A stretch of DNA of 64,000 nucleotides from Litomosoides sigmodontis (GCA_963070105.1 OY718803.1:2462507-2526506), one strand, 5' to 3'; shown: positions 1 to 13,273, counted from the stretch's first letter. Notes: generated by a model from the sequence alone, not told the origin. Numbers and translations are program-made.

Positions 1-1190
1 CTGCAGTTACAGCATCAGTCGTATTTAGTTGCATCGTCAAAGACGACGATGGTGATGACGATAACGACGACGACGACAACAACAAAGACGCTACAGCGGT
101 ACCATTGGTTGCATTGGTTTACAGGTCACGGTGCTGGAGGCTGGTAACCCGCTGAGAACAGCTACCATTGCTACTATCGCTATTGTTGTTCATGTTGTTG
201 TCATTGCTTACTGCCCGTCTGGCAGATTATAAGTGCCGCCGTGTCGCATGGGAAAGGTTGCTCGCCTTTTACTCTCGCCAGTGATAGTTGCTGCAGTAGC
301 GGGAGGAGGGCAGGGGAATGGAAAGGAAGAGTGCGGCGGGGGTGAGGAGAAAAGGGAACGGGTAAGCTTGGAGATGAAGGCGACGCCGCTGCAGCTCATC
401 CAGATATCACACTTCAGCTGAAGACGGTAGCAGTAGGTTGGTGGGTAGGTGGTGCTGGTGGTGGTAGCGATGGTAGCAGTGGTAGCAACAGTCCTGTTAG
501 ACACGCGTATCTAACGAGTTACCATCATCATCCTAGATGGTCAACAACAAACACCTTTGCTCGCCGTACTTCATCACTTGGATCAGCTATGCACCAACGT
601 CAACAACAACCGCTGGTTAACATCAGCTGTCCTATCCCCACGGTCGTGTGCGTATGTATGTCTGTGTGTGTGTATGTATATGCACATGTCTCTGTATGGA
701 AATACACACGCACAGACAAGCTTGGGTACTTTCCGCTAAACAAAAAGAATCGGCTTGTCCTCGAGGCAGCAGCCATGGACACACCACCACTCATACCACC
801 ACAAGGAAAGCCTCGTGTATGTGTGTATATATGTGTGTGTGTGTGTATGATAGTGGAGTGTGCACGCGTTGCGATGCGATGCGATGTGTCGGGACATCGT
901 CGATAGTTGGTGCATTGTTAACAGCGTACCCCTTTCCCTCTCTCTCTTCCCTTTATGCTCTCTGAAAAGAAGGAGAGGTACCACTCTCTCTTTCCCCTCC
1001 CTGCCAGTTAGAAGAGATTGATTCAACTACTTTCCACTCACCTTTCTCACCGCATCTTTTCGCACCCTTCTCTCTCACCCTCCCTCCCTCTCTGACACAA
1101 AATTTCTACTCTTGTTGATTACACGACCGTCGATAGCATCAACCTTTTTCTCCCTCCTCCTCCTCCTCCTCCCACATCTTCTGCTAACAG
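1..1190. other. Simple-sequence-rich leader region, no supported gene
   Basis: There is no convincing gene here. The stretch contains a GAC/GAT trinucleotide run near 45-85, GGT/GGC-biased tracts to about 490, GT-rich microsatellite patches near 655-680 and 815-850, CT-rich tracts near 930-1090 and a TCC run at about 1153-1172. Short open frames on both strands follow these repeats and have biased amino acid content (runs of Asp, Thr, Cys/Val), so I treat them as artefacts. The CT-rich tract ends in the acceptor-like CTAACAG used by the tentative exon that starts at 1191, so part of this stretch may be the preceding intron. Confidence 0.5.
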
Positions 1191-1800
1191 CATTGTTTGT
1201 GTCAAAAGTGTCGCCGCATCTCGGAACTCCCACGCCCTTTTTACTTTATACGTAAGCACGATCATGTTGACGATATTACAGATGCTTTGGTTAATTGTAA
1301 AGTTCCAGGTCACTCCGTAAGTACCACACGTACCCTTATTACTGACCTCATGTCCTATTTCATATTTGACACGAAAATATCGATCTGACCGTTGTTGGGT
1401 ACATCTGCATCGTCAGGGGTACCAATTTGTTGGACATTTATTAACCCTTCTCGCCTTCCGCTTTACTTTCCCACATCACACAACGACCACGACATACACA
1501 CTCTCTCCACTGTAAATCCTCTCTCCCCTTCACTTACAATTTCCCTTGCGGTTTAGCCGTACTAGCGCAATACGCACAAATTATAACACTTTAAATAACA
1601 CCCATATTCATGAAATTGTGGAACTGACGACAGCTTGGCTCTTGGCAAAACAGTAATGTATCCGCTCCTTGCCACTACTGCTTGTTTCCTCCCCAGCGAA
1701 CTCAGGTACGGTACAAACAACTAAAGATCACGATGAATCTATACAAGCCATAACGGTGGAGGAAGACGGTATCGCATTTCCAGCAAACATGGGGAGTTAA
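1191..1800 (+). CDS. Tentative 3' end of an unidentified plus-strand gene (two exons)
   Basis: I do not recognise this gene. Exon A (about 1191-1316) follows a pyrimidine-rich tract and CTAACAG, encodes a Cys/Arg-rich start (CLCQKCRR) and then DHVDDITDALVNCKVPGHS, and ends at a good donor (gtaagt). Exon B (about 1696-1800) follows TTTCCTCCCCAG. One of its frames reads an acidic tail (DHDESIQAITVEEDGIAF) to a TAA at 1798-1800. The phases of A and B do not match directly, so a further exon may lie between them, or exon B may be read in another frame. If real, the gene starts left of the window and ends convergent with pbrm-1, about 0.3 kb away. The calls rest on splice-site quality and non-repetitive peptide content only. 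Confidence 0.3.
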
Positions 1801-1839
1801 GAATTAAAACTGCGATGTGGTTCATCAGATCCTCCAATC

Positions 1840-1905
1840 TAAACCGGACATATCCCGCAGCTCCCTCAGATTACGCCAAATGATGTTAGAACAAAGTCTG
1901 CTGTA
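1840..1905 (-). CDS. Possible C-terminal exon of pbrm-1 (tentative)
   Basis: Downstream of the last mapped pbrm-1 exon, the minus strand has an acceptor (CTTATACAG) near 1905. One frame after it reads IIWRNLRELRDMSGLDWRI to a stop. This loosely resembles the leucine/arginine-rich helix at the extreme C-terminus of vertebrate PBRM1. However, the phase does not join directly to the donor at 2117, so at least one more exon would be needed. Joining the donor straight to this acceptor gives a stop after four residues. Both endings remain possible. Confidence 0.2.
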
Positions 1906-2116
1906 TAAGCTAATTACTCCTTTCATCTAATGTGACATTACTACTACAAGTGCTCCAGCCAAGTATCAGCCTCAAACGGATTTTATCACACCAGTCATTC
2001 CATCATTTATGCTTTCTCATTTCATGCACACAACAAGTCTCCAGTTGTCTCAAATAAAAAGTCCAAAAGGTCTCATAAAAGAATAACTGAGGAATTCATT
2101 TGCAAAATTAACATAC

Positions 2117-5100
2117 CTTTAAAGGTTGCTTAATTTTTTTTGCATATGCATCATTCATCGGTTCTTCTTGCTCAGTGGAAGTGGGAGTGTTACGCACGGT
2201 TCCTGCGGTCTGGTTTGATCCACTGCTGCTGTCATCATCTACTGAGATATTCGAAAACGAAGTCGAGGCAGTTCCGAGTTTCGTGATAATACCAGGCTGT
2301 TCGACAACATCCTTAGAACTAGATGGAACATTAGAGTGGAAATTTTCCATCTTTTTTGCTGTTGACGGCAGGTTATCCATATCAGGTTTGGGTGATGCCT
2401 TCTGCTCATTTGTTGATGCCACCATAGGATCATTTGCAACATTTTTCGAATTCGACGATTTACATCCTGTTAAACTGCACCGTTTTCCTCCGTATTCATA
2501 ACCGCGTACTTTACTTTCCACAACATATACATCGGCTTCATCAATTTCCGTTGGTCGCCCTGAAAGTAAATTCTCGGAAATTTCCTGGATGAGGAAATGG
2601 ATGGGAAATCATTTTCATTCTTTTATATGCTCGAGGTAAATCAGAATTAACGACATATTTACAATAAAAATTTCAAGCAATGACCAGAAAAGTTGGAAAA
2701 ATCCTTCATTCTATAAGATTTATAATTTCCTTGCGTTCTGTTCCAGAAATTAACGCTATGTATATTAACTAAATACACATTAAAATGCACTGCAACCTTT
2801 GCTGTAATCTTTAACGTGCATGACTGAGCAAAAGCCTTGAACATTTTCCAAAGGAATGGTTATATCCGGCTGATCAACGGCAAAAACTTCTTGCTTATAG
2901 AACATCCGAGCTGGCTCATGCTTGATTTCGCGGGGACGTGCAAAATACGGTCCAGAAAAAAATCCGTCACCGCTAAAAATTTGAGAAACTCTTTACCATG
3001 TCCTGCTGAAATAATAAACAATTATGTGGAAAGAAATAACAAGTAATCACTTACTCAACTGTTTTCCATAATTTATCGACCCGCAGTATAGCATTTCTGT
3101 TTTTTAACGGATTATATACATAGACAAAGTCTCCCAACTGATACCACCGGTCATTGTATTGCATTTGCTCGTAAAACGTCGTTGACACATTGGCAATTTC
3201 GGGTAGGTCTAAAATCCAGATTCTCAACTGACGAATGATTATTATATTTTATGAGTGGGTGGATTGTGTATTCGCAGACCAAGGATATCCTAGTCTCCTA
3301 TAATCACCATTAATAAGTAAGCAGTTTCTATCATATTTTTAAAACGAAGATTCATAACATGAGATAAATTTGCACTACAATTTAATTACTGCATTTTCCT
3401 GCAAAATAAATTTAAAATTATAAAACAATAAAGATCCAACCTTAAACTATATGTAGTGTAAAATGAAGAAACAGTTAAACATTAGAAAATAATGATTAAA
3501 CGGAGCTCTCTAATTCCAGATCTTTTTTAAAGGAAGTCCAACCCTTATATCAATTGCAACATTTTTGAAATATCGTCTCCTCGTTGAACACAGAGAAGCT
3601 GATTTTTTTGTATTTTATTCCTGTGAAAATAAGAGTGGATCTACCACATTTTTTATGCACAGAACGTAAACACTTCATCACAATATCTTAGAAATGTTAA
3701 CTAAAAATAATCCCTAGTTACCGAAAAAAACTGACCACTACACACAACTTCCATTCTTTCTTTTTCCAATACTGATGGTAATTTCTTCAAACGATCGTCC
3801 TCCAAAGATGAAATTGAATCAACTGATTCCTATAAAAAAATTAAAATTTATGAGTAAATAAAAAATCATGCAGTACCGGAATGGTGACTACCAGAGCCAT
3901 CTAAAAGTGAAGTTCGACTTCGGGAAGAGCTTCACCTAAAAACTGTTATTCATACGTAGTTGTACGATCGTCCAGCAAAGTCATGCCTGACAGAGACAGG
4001 AATTTCACCTACGGTCCTTTCTCATTTTTAAAAAAAAAATTACGTTATCGTTTGCGCCAGCTGCTAAGCTTGGATGAGTGTGAAATGCTTTTCGGCCTGC
4101 AAATACTGATGTGACACGCTTTATTACTGTTATAGGTTTTTCTCGTTTAATATATTCCACTTTCTCGTCTTGCGCATGATATGGCCAATGCTGTAATTAT
4201 TGTGTTAACTCATTTTACGATGAGTGACCATAACACAAAAAATTAGAAGCTAATATACATAATTGAGATATAAAAGAATAATTACTTTTAATTTCTTGAA
4301 ATGCAGCTGTCGACCCATGTAACGGCATTCACATACGTATATATCACTATCCTCAAAGCCCTAAAGAAAAAATATCGAGAGTTGATTTATTAATGTGACA
4401 TATTCTTATGGGGTCTGAACATCAATAACAGAGGGAAGACTAAAAGAATGCTGACAGTCAAGCGCACACTACTTAATACCCCATCAATTCACATATATAT
4501 AGCTCTTGCTTAAGAACACAGAAACGCGACCGTTTCCGAATTATGTAAAATAAGGGAAACTAAGAATCCTTGCCTTGGCCGACATTTTGGTGCAAGAAAT
4601 TCTGACTAAAAAATCATCACTAGCAGGTTATCGATTTAAAATCTGCAAAGTAAATACTTTTGGTTTTTGTCTCATAAATTGTCGCACAGGCATTACATGA
4701 CATTTTCCAATAAGGCGATCCACCGTTACGGTATCATAGTAGGATGTAAGGAACACTTCCTAAAAAAAGCACCTTTCTCGAAACTACCAAGGCAGTGTAT
4801 GAAAATAATTAAAATTAATAAGAAAGCAAATCAACCGTAAGTTCATGTAAATACTAAATTGGATCCGCGGGCTAATATTTCTAATATTTCTACAAGACAA
4901 ACATTTTCACAAAATTTTCGGGTAGCCAAATGAAATGTTTCTTCTGGCCGATAACACCAAGTACCACGCGCAAATGTTTGTCCATCACTATCGCGATATA
5001 ACCGTTCAATTCTCATAATATGTCGCTGTGCTGCTGTCTCTTCACTTGCTGGTGCTACGTATGCATAATCATTCACCCGATAAATGATCCCACCTTGCCC

Positions 5101-8100
5101 TGTTGAATCTAGGACAATATCACCATCCTGAAGTTTTCGGAAATTTACGATATATATTTGTTCTGGTGATGAATACCTAAATACCTACTACAATTCTTAT
5201 TCGACCAAAAATTTCGGGGTTAGAAACTTTACAAGAACGAAGAAAAATCCAATTTCTGATGCTTTAAAGACCTACCAAAAAAACTTTTCCTTTTATAATT
5301 CCAGCTCAATTTTGTCTGAATTGAAAGTGATTACTGATGATTTTACTTTTGTTAGAAATATACGAAAACTGACTGCTTTCGGCCCCAACGTCTCAGACTT
5401 TCTATTTTCCTCATCATCTTTCGCTTCTGCCAACAATTTACGTTTGCGAATACTATCCACATGTGTAAACAGCATTTTTTCGGTATACCAACGAGCAGGA
5501 GACAGCAGCGTAGCACGTGTCAGATCATCACGCGTTTTCAGATAATACATCCAAAGCTCAATTGTATCTTCGAATACCTCAAATTTCACGACATCAATAA
5601 TTAACTCGCTAGGTTTACAAAAATAGAATATTAAATATTAGTATGGTCGAAATGAAATTAAAGTAGAAAAAGTCACCAGTACAGCCCAACGACAACACAG
5701 AACTAAAACTGTTCTATTCCAACAATGGAATCTCTCAAACATTGAAATCAGACTTCGGACACACCGTGTTCTGATATTTCCTCTTTTGCTATGCGACTAG
5801 AGAACTATTTATTTTTCAATAGCGGTAACAAGTAAACAGATAAGCATTAAATCAAAATTAGTTGAACATACAACATAATTGTATGTTCAACTAATTTTCT
5901 ATATGGAGCAACAAATCACTTCAAGGAACGATTTTCTAGTTAAAGCACTAAATAGGTCTTTTGCTCTATATAAAAGTCTTCCAACCTACCTGAGAATCGG
6001 AATGTGCATGTTCCATTGCTACATTGAACAAAAAGAAGAGATCATCTTGAAATTTATCCAATCGACGATAACGACCCTGAAAAACTATAAATTTGTAGAA
6101 TTTTAGGATAAAAAAAGCTTTTAAACAATTGTCTACTGAATAGTTTCAAAAGTTATAGAAATTTTTTTTGCGTCTGCAAATGGATAAATTTATTGATGCA
6201 ACCTCTACCTCCGTTACGGTCTAATTTAGTACCGCACATCCTACCATAAGTGCAATATTTTCTTGAAACTGTAAATGATACGAAACACACGAATTTGTAA
6301 ATCTTAACTTTGAAAAGAACAAAACGTACCTTATCAACATTCCTTTTTATTTCATCGATGGAGAATGGAATATTCTCTGAATCGATACCCTTCCTTCGTA
6401 ACATGCCTGGTAAATCAGCCAGAGAATCGGAGAAACATCGACCATCAGAGTCCTACAGCAATATACAAATAAAAATCAGCTGCCAAAATTTTAAGAAAGC
6501 AATTCAATGCTTTTGAATGCACGCTGTTACCATCATGCACTATGGTAACGAAGCGAGCACCTCAATTGATAAAGAAATGCTAGAACAATTGGGTGAATGG
6601 CTATACCAATAACTTTTCGCAATTTTACCTGATGATTATTGACCGAAATAAGAATTGAGGCAAGAAGACCTTGAACTTCCGATTGTACATTTATTGCTGA
6701 TGCCGTATTTTTGCATAAATCACGTTTTTTTAGAAGGATTAGTTTTTGCAACGAAAGTGCATCCTGAAATGTGAATATCTAAGTGAATATTCCAGTTCTG
6801 AAATATGTTAAAAAATTACGATTAACTGTTAGTTAGATTTATAATTGTCAAAAGACAATTTACAGTGCTGCTGCAACTGCATACCAAAAGCGTTGAACGA
6901 CTTTTCAGGTATACATTATTCACCATCAAACTAATGACATCTACCCTAACAATAAATGGATTACGAGACTGATCAGCCCCCATGTGCTTTTCTCTCAATC
7001 ATAACAAAAAGGTGAACCTTATAAATCATGCTCTCCGGCTCATTATAACGACAGGCATTATCGAACATCAAGTTGAAATCACTAATTAAAGCATCAATTG
7101 AATCATAATAATTTGACGTGATTCGATTCCGGATTTTTGTGAGATCAATTGGTCTGCGAATTACATCATAATAATCGGGATAATCCTGAAAAAGTTTACT
7201 TATCCGCAACAAACTAAATTTAAACGAAAATTAAGAAAAATTACTTGGATACAGTATTTATTGATTTGAAACTTACAAACTTCGATGGCAACTGTAAAAA
7301 TGGAAGTGATAGTTCACGCCCTCGTTCATCTTTATGATTCCTTATGAGGTTATACAACTCATAGAATTTGATCTTATCAAAATCGAATTCAGGTGTCGTT
7401 CTAAACGCCCTCCGTGGAGTACCACGGCCCGTTTTAGAAACGTTCATAGGCGATGTTGCAGGAGTTGTGCTCGCAAATATAGCACTACAAGAAGGTGAAG
7501 CAGAACGGTTGTCCGAAAGATTCATACGTGAAAGATAAGCCTCAGAGATCGACATATTGGAACCACTAAAATTAAACAATAGAGGACTAGCTAAAAGACA
7601 CTGCCATGCGATAGACGAGAAATGGCAAACACTGTGTGTTTTCCGTTTGCCAAATGCATTTTCTACATATCTAGCGTCAAATTTTCCAAACAGCAGAAAC
7701 AAAAATTTTACCGAGAAAGATCACTCTCAAGATCAAGGTCGCTATATCTGCTACTTTCACCAGCACCACCACAGTGCTTACGTCTCTTCGCTGGTATATT
7801 CGGCTTCATCACCCTGAAAATAATCATCATCAACTTTTTCAATTAACAATTAGAAATGTTTACTTTTATTAACAATAGAGGATTTGAGACTTTTTTTTGA
7901 AAACTAGACACTTCAATAAAAACTTCGCTTTCGAAATTAAAATAAAAAATAAATTGACAACTACAAATTCGACCTACCCAATTTTACTTTTGCAATGTTT
8001 GGGACTGGGGAGCGGCAAGCCTGGCACTGTACCAAGAGCATTGCGCACAACGGATTGTATCGTTGTTGCATCACGATAAATTTGCGAACCGGGTTCATTG

Positions 8101-11100
8101 AAATCCCAAGCATTGTGAACAAGTAGGTCCATGTCTTTCATGAAATCACTTGTTGAAAGGTACTGAAACAAAAGATGCGTGTTTCACAACTAGACTCTTA
8201 CAAATTTAATAGAATGTGCATGCACTACTTGGTACTGGAAATCACATTGTACAGTACAACATGCATAAATTGAGTAAAACATAAGTAGCATATCATAAAA
8301 ATTAACAAGAATTCATTTATTCAACAAAAAGAAAACAGAATCATTGTACCTGATCAGTTTCAATTTTGTGTTTGATCGTCGTTAAGTCAATAGGTTTTTC
8401 AATATGATCGTAATATTCCGGATAATCCTTTCTTGATGGCAGTAACATAAAAGCGGTAGCAATACGTCGTTTACCATCCTGCAAATTACTTGTCTTTCGT
8501 GGGCTGATATTGTTCACCGTCATCAAGGGGAAACACTCTACGACTGTGCAGAAGCAACAACGATATGCTCAGTAGATGTATAATACTTGGTTCCTCTGCT
8601 TATCATCAATCCGTTTGTAATGCAGTGAAAATTAGAAAATTACCATATGATCGTAAACAGTGTTCCATAAAATTTTCAGTCGTCTACGAAAAACTGTCAA
8701 CATTTCATCACCCCACCCTCGATCACTTCCTCGTTTTTTAAGTTCGGAGTTTTCAACGCGCGACGATAAAGCACCGGATGATTCTGGCTTTGGGTCTGAA
8801 TCTTGAGCTTGCTTAGATGTTGGTCCTCCTATTTTCTGCATTTTTTTGCAGACGGATAGAGCGACAGTCGGCATCTGTGAGCTTTTTTTAATCTTTGCTT
8901 CCCCAACGTTTATTTTATTTGCCTGAATTTATCCTTATAAGTTCAACAGAATCTGATTTCGATAAAACGACTAATTTCTTTTAAATTCACAGTTCTCAAT
9001 GTTCAGTGATGAAACATTACACAATGTTCTGTCATTTTCTTTATTTAACAAGAAAACCTTTACTTTCTGTAACATGCGAGCTTTCGATTTTGCCAGCCTT
9101 TCTAGCTTCTCTGCCGCTTCATAGATATCTGAACCTTCAACGTTGTAAGCTTTGGCATTTTCGAAAATGAGTACGATATCCTTTAAAAGCTCTTCCAATG
9201 TATCGTATTCATCACGTTTTAACTTCTTATTTATCATAAAAAGAGACATGGGCTCCGAAATCTCGTCAAAATAATCTGGATACCAACTAAAAGCATTGAA
9301 AGTGTAAGTCAAGATGCATTCCAAATCATCTGAGTGAAAGACAATATTAAACAAATAACAGCAAAAACGAATAAACAAACCATCTAAAAATTCATGAACA
9401 AATCTCAACGTAAAAACTGTGTAAGATTCAGAAATTTACGAAGTTTATATTTATACAATATTTTCTTTTACAACCAACCTCTTGCTAGGCAATTTTAAAA
9501 AGGGATCTGCTAGACTTGTTTCCGGATCAGCTGGGCTGGGTTCATTACGGATTGTCCAATAAAGTGCCCACTTTGCTTCACTGCTATGTTCTGATTCCTC
9601 TTCTTCCTCCGAATCTTCTGAATATTTCTCACTCGAATTAGCTGCAGTATCCTGTGCTAACAATTCATCCAAAACCTGCTTGTTTGCACTGATCCTGAAA
9701 CAAGTTGCCTTTCCTCTTTCGTTTCCCTTTGAATAAGTTATACGTAACAAAAACCGGTCATACATTAACACAATAAGTCAAAGAACTAACCTTTTAATTG
9801 TCAATGGTTTATGTTTGGAATTACACAGCTCTGCCTTACGTTTCATGTAATTTTTCAGCAACATAGAAGCATCCTACAATAAAAACTTTGTAGATACAAA
9901 ACGTGAGGAAGCTATAACTTATACGATTTAAATTTTTATAACTTTCAATCCTTAATTTACATTGTCTAGGTCAGAGAGAACAGTTACCGTTACTACGAAA
10001 AAAAGGCATTCACTGCTCTGCTTACGAGTTGATGATACTGATAGAAATAAATGATGATATAAATTAAAAAACAGATGCGTTTCACAAACCTTACTAATCA
10101 CTGAACCTAATTCATTAAACGCTCTTGCATTTTTACACATTAATCGAAAATCGGCATCAAACTGTTCCCAGGTACGATATTCACCAGAGCGAATCTTCAT
10201 TGTTATTTGTTTAAGATCAATTGGTTTTTTAATTCGATCATAATAAGTAGGAAACTCCTTAAATTAGTCCATATTTAAACTTGCAAAATATAGTACAGAA
10301 TAATAATACTGTGCGAAACATGTGCAAAAACAGAATTCATGCAAAAACAAACTTCTTGAGAAAACAAAACACGAAAAGGCGGACTAAGCAGTCGCCCAGT
10401 TTCATCTGTCAGTTCCAGAGTACAGACAATGATTTCTTCCAGTAAATCGGTTGACACTACATCGTCTTTCATCTCAATTATTGGATCGTCCTGGCTGCAA
10501 TAAATACGGAATTTCCAAACTACTAAAATTTAAGGAAATATTGTGGCTCTTACCTCCACCGCGAGTCCTAACAAAAAAGTTTAATATCTCCAAAATTATT
10601 TTTGGAAACATTTCAAACTAAGAACGCGTGCCACAAAGAACAATACGTACTGAAACTTTTCAATTCAAACCGTGTCACCCTCTACTGAGTCCCTGCTGAT
10701 AGAAGTCACCTTTTTGTGAAGAATTGTAATAGTCATCTCTTGTAACATAAAAAATATTTCAATAATACTAGTGATATCGATTTGAAAAGAAAAACATTCA
10801 AAAATCCGAACCGTTCTTCTATTTCTGCAACAGAAGTATTCCCAAGCATTTCTTTCCTCTGAGATTCAAATAATTCCCATAATTGACAAGCATCGTTGTA
10901 CTCTTTACTGCCTTCCTAAATAACGAACTTCCAGATCAGTTAAAAATAAGCTTTACCCGTATTCCGGAACCAGTAACGTAATCTCATTGCCTGCTAGAGC
11001 AAGCCTCACGGTAATTATGCCATTACAACACACAAATACCACCTAAGTTATGCAAAACATTAAAAAAACAAAGCATTATTCAGATTAAATCCGAAATTTA

Positions 11101-12177
11101 AAAAAAACCTTGTAATATGTTTTGTTGTTATTAACCAGCAGACGGATGTCTGCCGAAAGATCCGCAACAGTACTGTACTCTTCCGTTTTAATCTTCTGCT
11201 GAATCCTTGTTAGGTCAATTGGTTGTCTGACAACGTCAAAATACTTTGGATCCGTGCTGAAAACAACGATTCTAACACAGATGAAAATGTTACAACTTTC
11301 AGAAATGTGCAAATTTTTATAGACATAAATTCATACCGGCGAGATGGTGCACGAATGAAACTTTCACAGAGTATTCGATTATCGGTAGTCCTGTAGCTAC
11401 GTAAAGCGTCCACCAACTCAGCGCACTGTCGTAACTAAATTTATCAGTTTGCTCCGAAAAGTTAAAACTTGAATTCAAAACTCAGAAATTCACACATTTA
11501 CTATCCTGATAACATTAATTTGCACACAAAGTTCCCACTAAACTGTATGATGGAAGTTAAAGTGGACGCTGCACATGAAAAACGAGAACAGAGGCGCTCC
11601 GTTACATTCAGAAATCCAAGTAAATAACAGATTATTATTGGTGAAATAATTATTGCATGGTGTAATTACTGCAGCACTTCCCTACTTTCCTTATAATTTA
11701 TAATTATGCATTAGAATAATTGCTTCACCAATAATTTCCAATATTTATTCAATCTACTCAACAACCTAACGCTGCCAGTGACTTTATGGTCACTCATTCA
11801 CATAAACTATCTTCGCGTGATTTGTGCGAAGGCACATAATTCTTAAGATACAGTACAGATTTAAATACTACGAATTCAATGCCTGATATTTTGATTCACC
11901 TTACTAATCAAGTTCTGAAAAGAATGACTTTTTAATGCATAAAAGTAACATCACTTATATAATTCAGTCATGCTGTAGTATAATGCTTCCTCTAATTAAA
12001 TTTTGGACGACAAACAAGTGCCTAACACTTACAGTCATCATATAAAATAAATACAAAAATGAGGAATATTACATCATCCAATTCTTCCCTCACATTACGC
12101 GAACGTCGTCCTCGTTTCTTCGGGATGATCGATGGCGCTTCTTCTCTCATGCACGCCTTACGCTTGACTCCGCTCAT
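2117..12177 (-). CDS. pbrm-1: Polybromo protein (PBAF chromatin-remodelling subunit), 26 exons
   Basis: Homologue of PBRM1/BAF180, the subunit that targets PBAF SWI/SNF complexes to acetylated nucleosomes. Coding exons start at ATG 12177 and follow at 11425, 11256, 10915, 10494, 10257, 9873, 9694, 9286, 8922, 8535, 8162, 7813, 7565, 7185, 6763, 6452, 6076, 5577, 5127, 4759, 4360, 3829, 3208, 2972 and 2559. The last mapped exon ends at donor 2117. The lengths sum to exactly 1442 codons. The N-terminus is basic (PKKRGRRSR). Six bromodomain-type modules follow in order, with motifs DPKYFDVVRQPIDL, FPTYYDRIKKPIDL, YPDYFDEISEPMSL, YPEYYDHIEKPIDL, YPDYYDVIRRPIDL and a degenerate sixth (RYRRLDKFQDD). 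Two BAH domains come next (GTWCYRPEETFHLATRKF; YFARPREIKHEPARMFY), then the conserved GRPTEIDEADVYVVESK and a Ser/Asn-rich tail. The acetyl-lysine Asn is visible in modules 1-5. The final exon below 2117 is unresolved. No HMG box was found in the mapped part. Confidence 0.93.
5854..5898. repeat. Perfect 18-bp inverted repeat with 9-nt spacer
   Basis: The arm at 5854-5871 (AAAATTAGTTGAACATAC) is the exact reverse complement of 5881-5898. The 9-base spacer is AACATAATT. It lies in a pbrm-1 intron, between the coding exons 5990-6076 and 5347-5577, so it would fold as a hairpin in the pre-mRNA. It may be a remnant of a small foldback element or a chance palindrome in AT-rich DNA. There is no coding content. 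Confidence 0.85.
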
Positions 12178-13038
12178 GGTGGTATTCTTCCTGCAAAAAA
12201 AGCATTCCTGCGTATCATTGAAGTTCATCCGATCTGCACATTCGTATTCCACATTACATTATAAAAGTACACTAAAACCTTTTCCACTTTTGTATTATTT
12301 CTAGTCCATCCATGTATTGCTTATATCTCTTCAATACAGTCTTTAATGTATTCAAAAACCATTACTTTTTAAAGCATCACTTCTCCAAGTAACACCTATA
12401 CTTAAATAACACTTATACTTACAACCCAAAAAGACCTGAAATTATAACTGCAGCAATTTCATTAGCTATAAAAAATGACAATCACTTTAGAATTACACAA
12501 AGTCTAACTCTGCATTTTACTATACTTACAACTATCCATCACCACCGATTAACGAATGAAGATTCATGCTAGACAATTCTCGCACAATTTCCCATCATTT
12601 TGGAGATCTTTCCCAGAAGCTGTTACTGCTCGACTACTTGATGTAGTAATACTGTTTGCAATATCACAAAACCTTCATCTAAACACTTCCCCTCACGTTC
12701 ACATACAGGTGGGGTAAACTGACGACGGAGATAAAACGGCCCCGTCAACATTTCCTGGCCCGTTTATTTCCTTGCTAGCTCGCTCGCATGAAGGTAACTC
12801 TCCTGTTAAAATGGTTGTTACCACATGTTATCTTGTCATTTTAGCTTTCTATAATGTTCATGCCAAGCATACGTAAGAAATCTACCGCACACGTGGACAT
12901 CGAGCATCAACCACAAGACATGCAAGACACAATCATCCGCGCATATCATACAGAAACGCAACGCAACACACCAGTGCAAAGACATGTCTCGCGTCGCGGC
13001 CGCTTAGCGGCAATTTAAATTGTGCTGCAGTATTCTCG

Positions 13039-13143
13039 GTAGATACGCATGGTGTGCGTGTGCGTGTATGCGTGTGTGCGCCATATATGTGTGTATGTGT
13101 GTGTGTGTGCGTGTATATGTGTGTGTGTGTGTGTGTTTGTGTG
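13039..13143. repeat. TG-rich microsatellite
   Basis: The tract is dominated by interrupted TG dinucleotides (tgtgtgcg, tgtatgtg and pure TG runs). It is the main alternating purine-pyrimidine stretch in the pbrm-1/ARMC5 intergenic region. A matching pure CA run occurs about 450 bp to the right. Confidence 0.85.
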
Positions 13144-13194
13144 TATTTTTATGTTTTAGGTGTGTACGGGTGGTAGTGTATTGTCTTGAATACG

Positions 13195-13273
13195 ATCAGT
13201 GGACTTCCGCAAAAATATTGCGGATGTCCACTGATGTGCCGTATGCCCACTTACGTAGTAGCCATACGACACA
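13195..13273. repeat. Two adjacent stem-loops
   Basis: Stem 1 has arms 13195-13212 and 13218-13235 (18 bp with one mismatch, 5-nt loop); arm 1 reads ATCAGTGGACTTCCGCAA. Stem 2 has arms 13235-13245 (TGTGCCGTATG) and 13263-13273 (11 bp with one mismatch). The stems share a boundary base and are GC-richer than their surroundings. No reading frame explains them. Confidence 0.75.

Noticed and set aside
10545..10580. Possible tiny pbrm-1 exon between acceptor GTTAG and donor gtaaga
   Set aside because: Including it breaks the reading frame of the next exon. Skipping it joins the neighbouring exons in phase and matches the PBRM1 family alignment.
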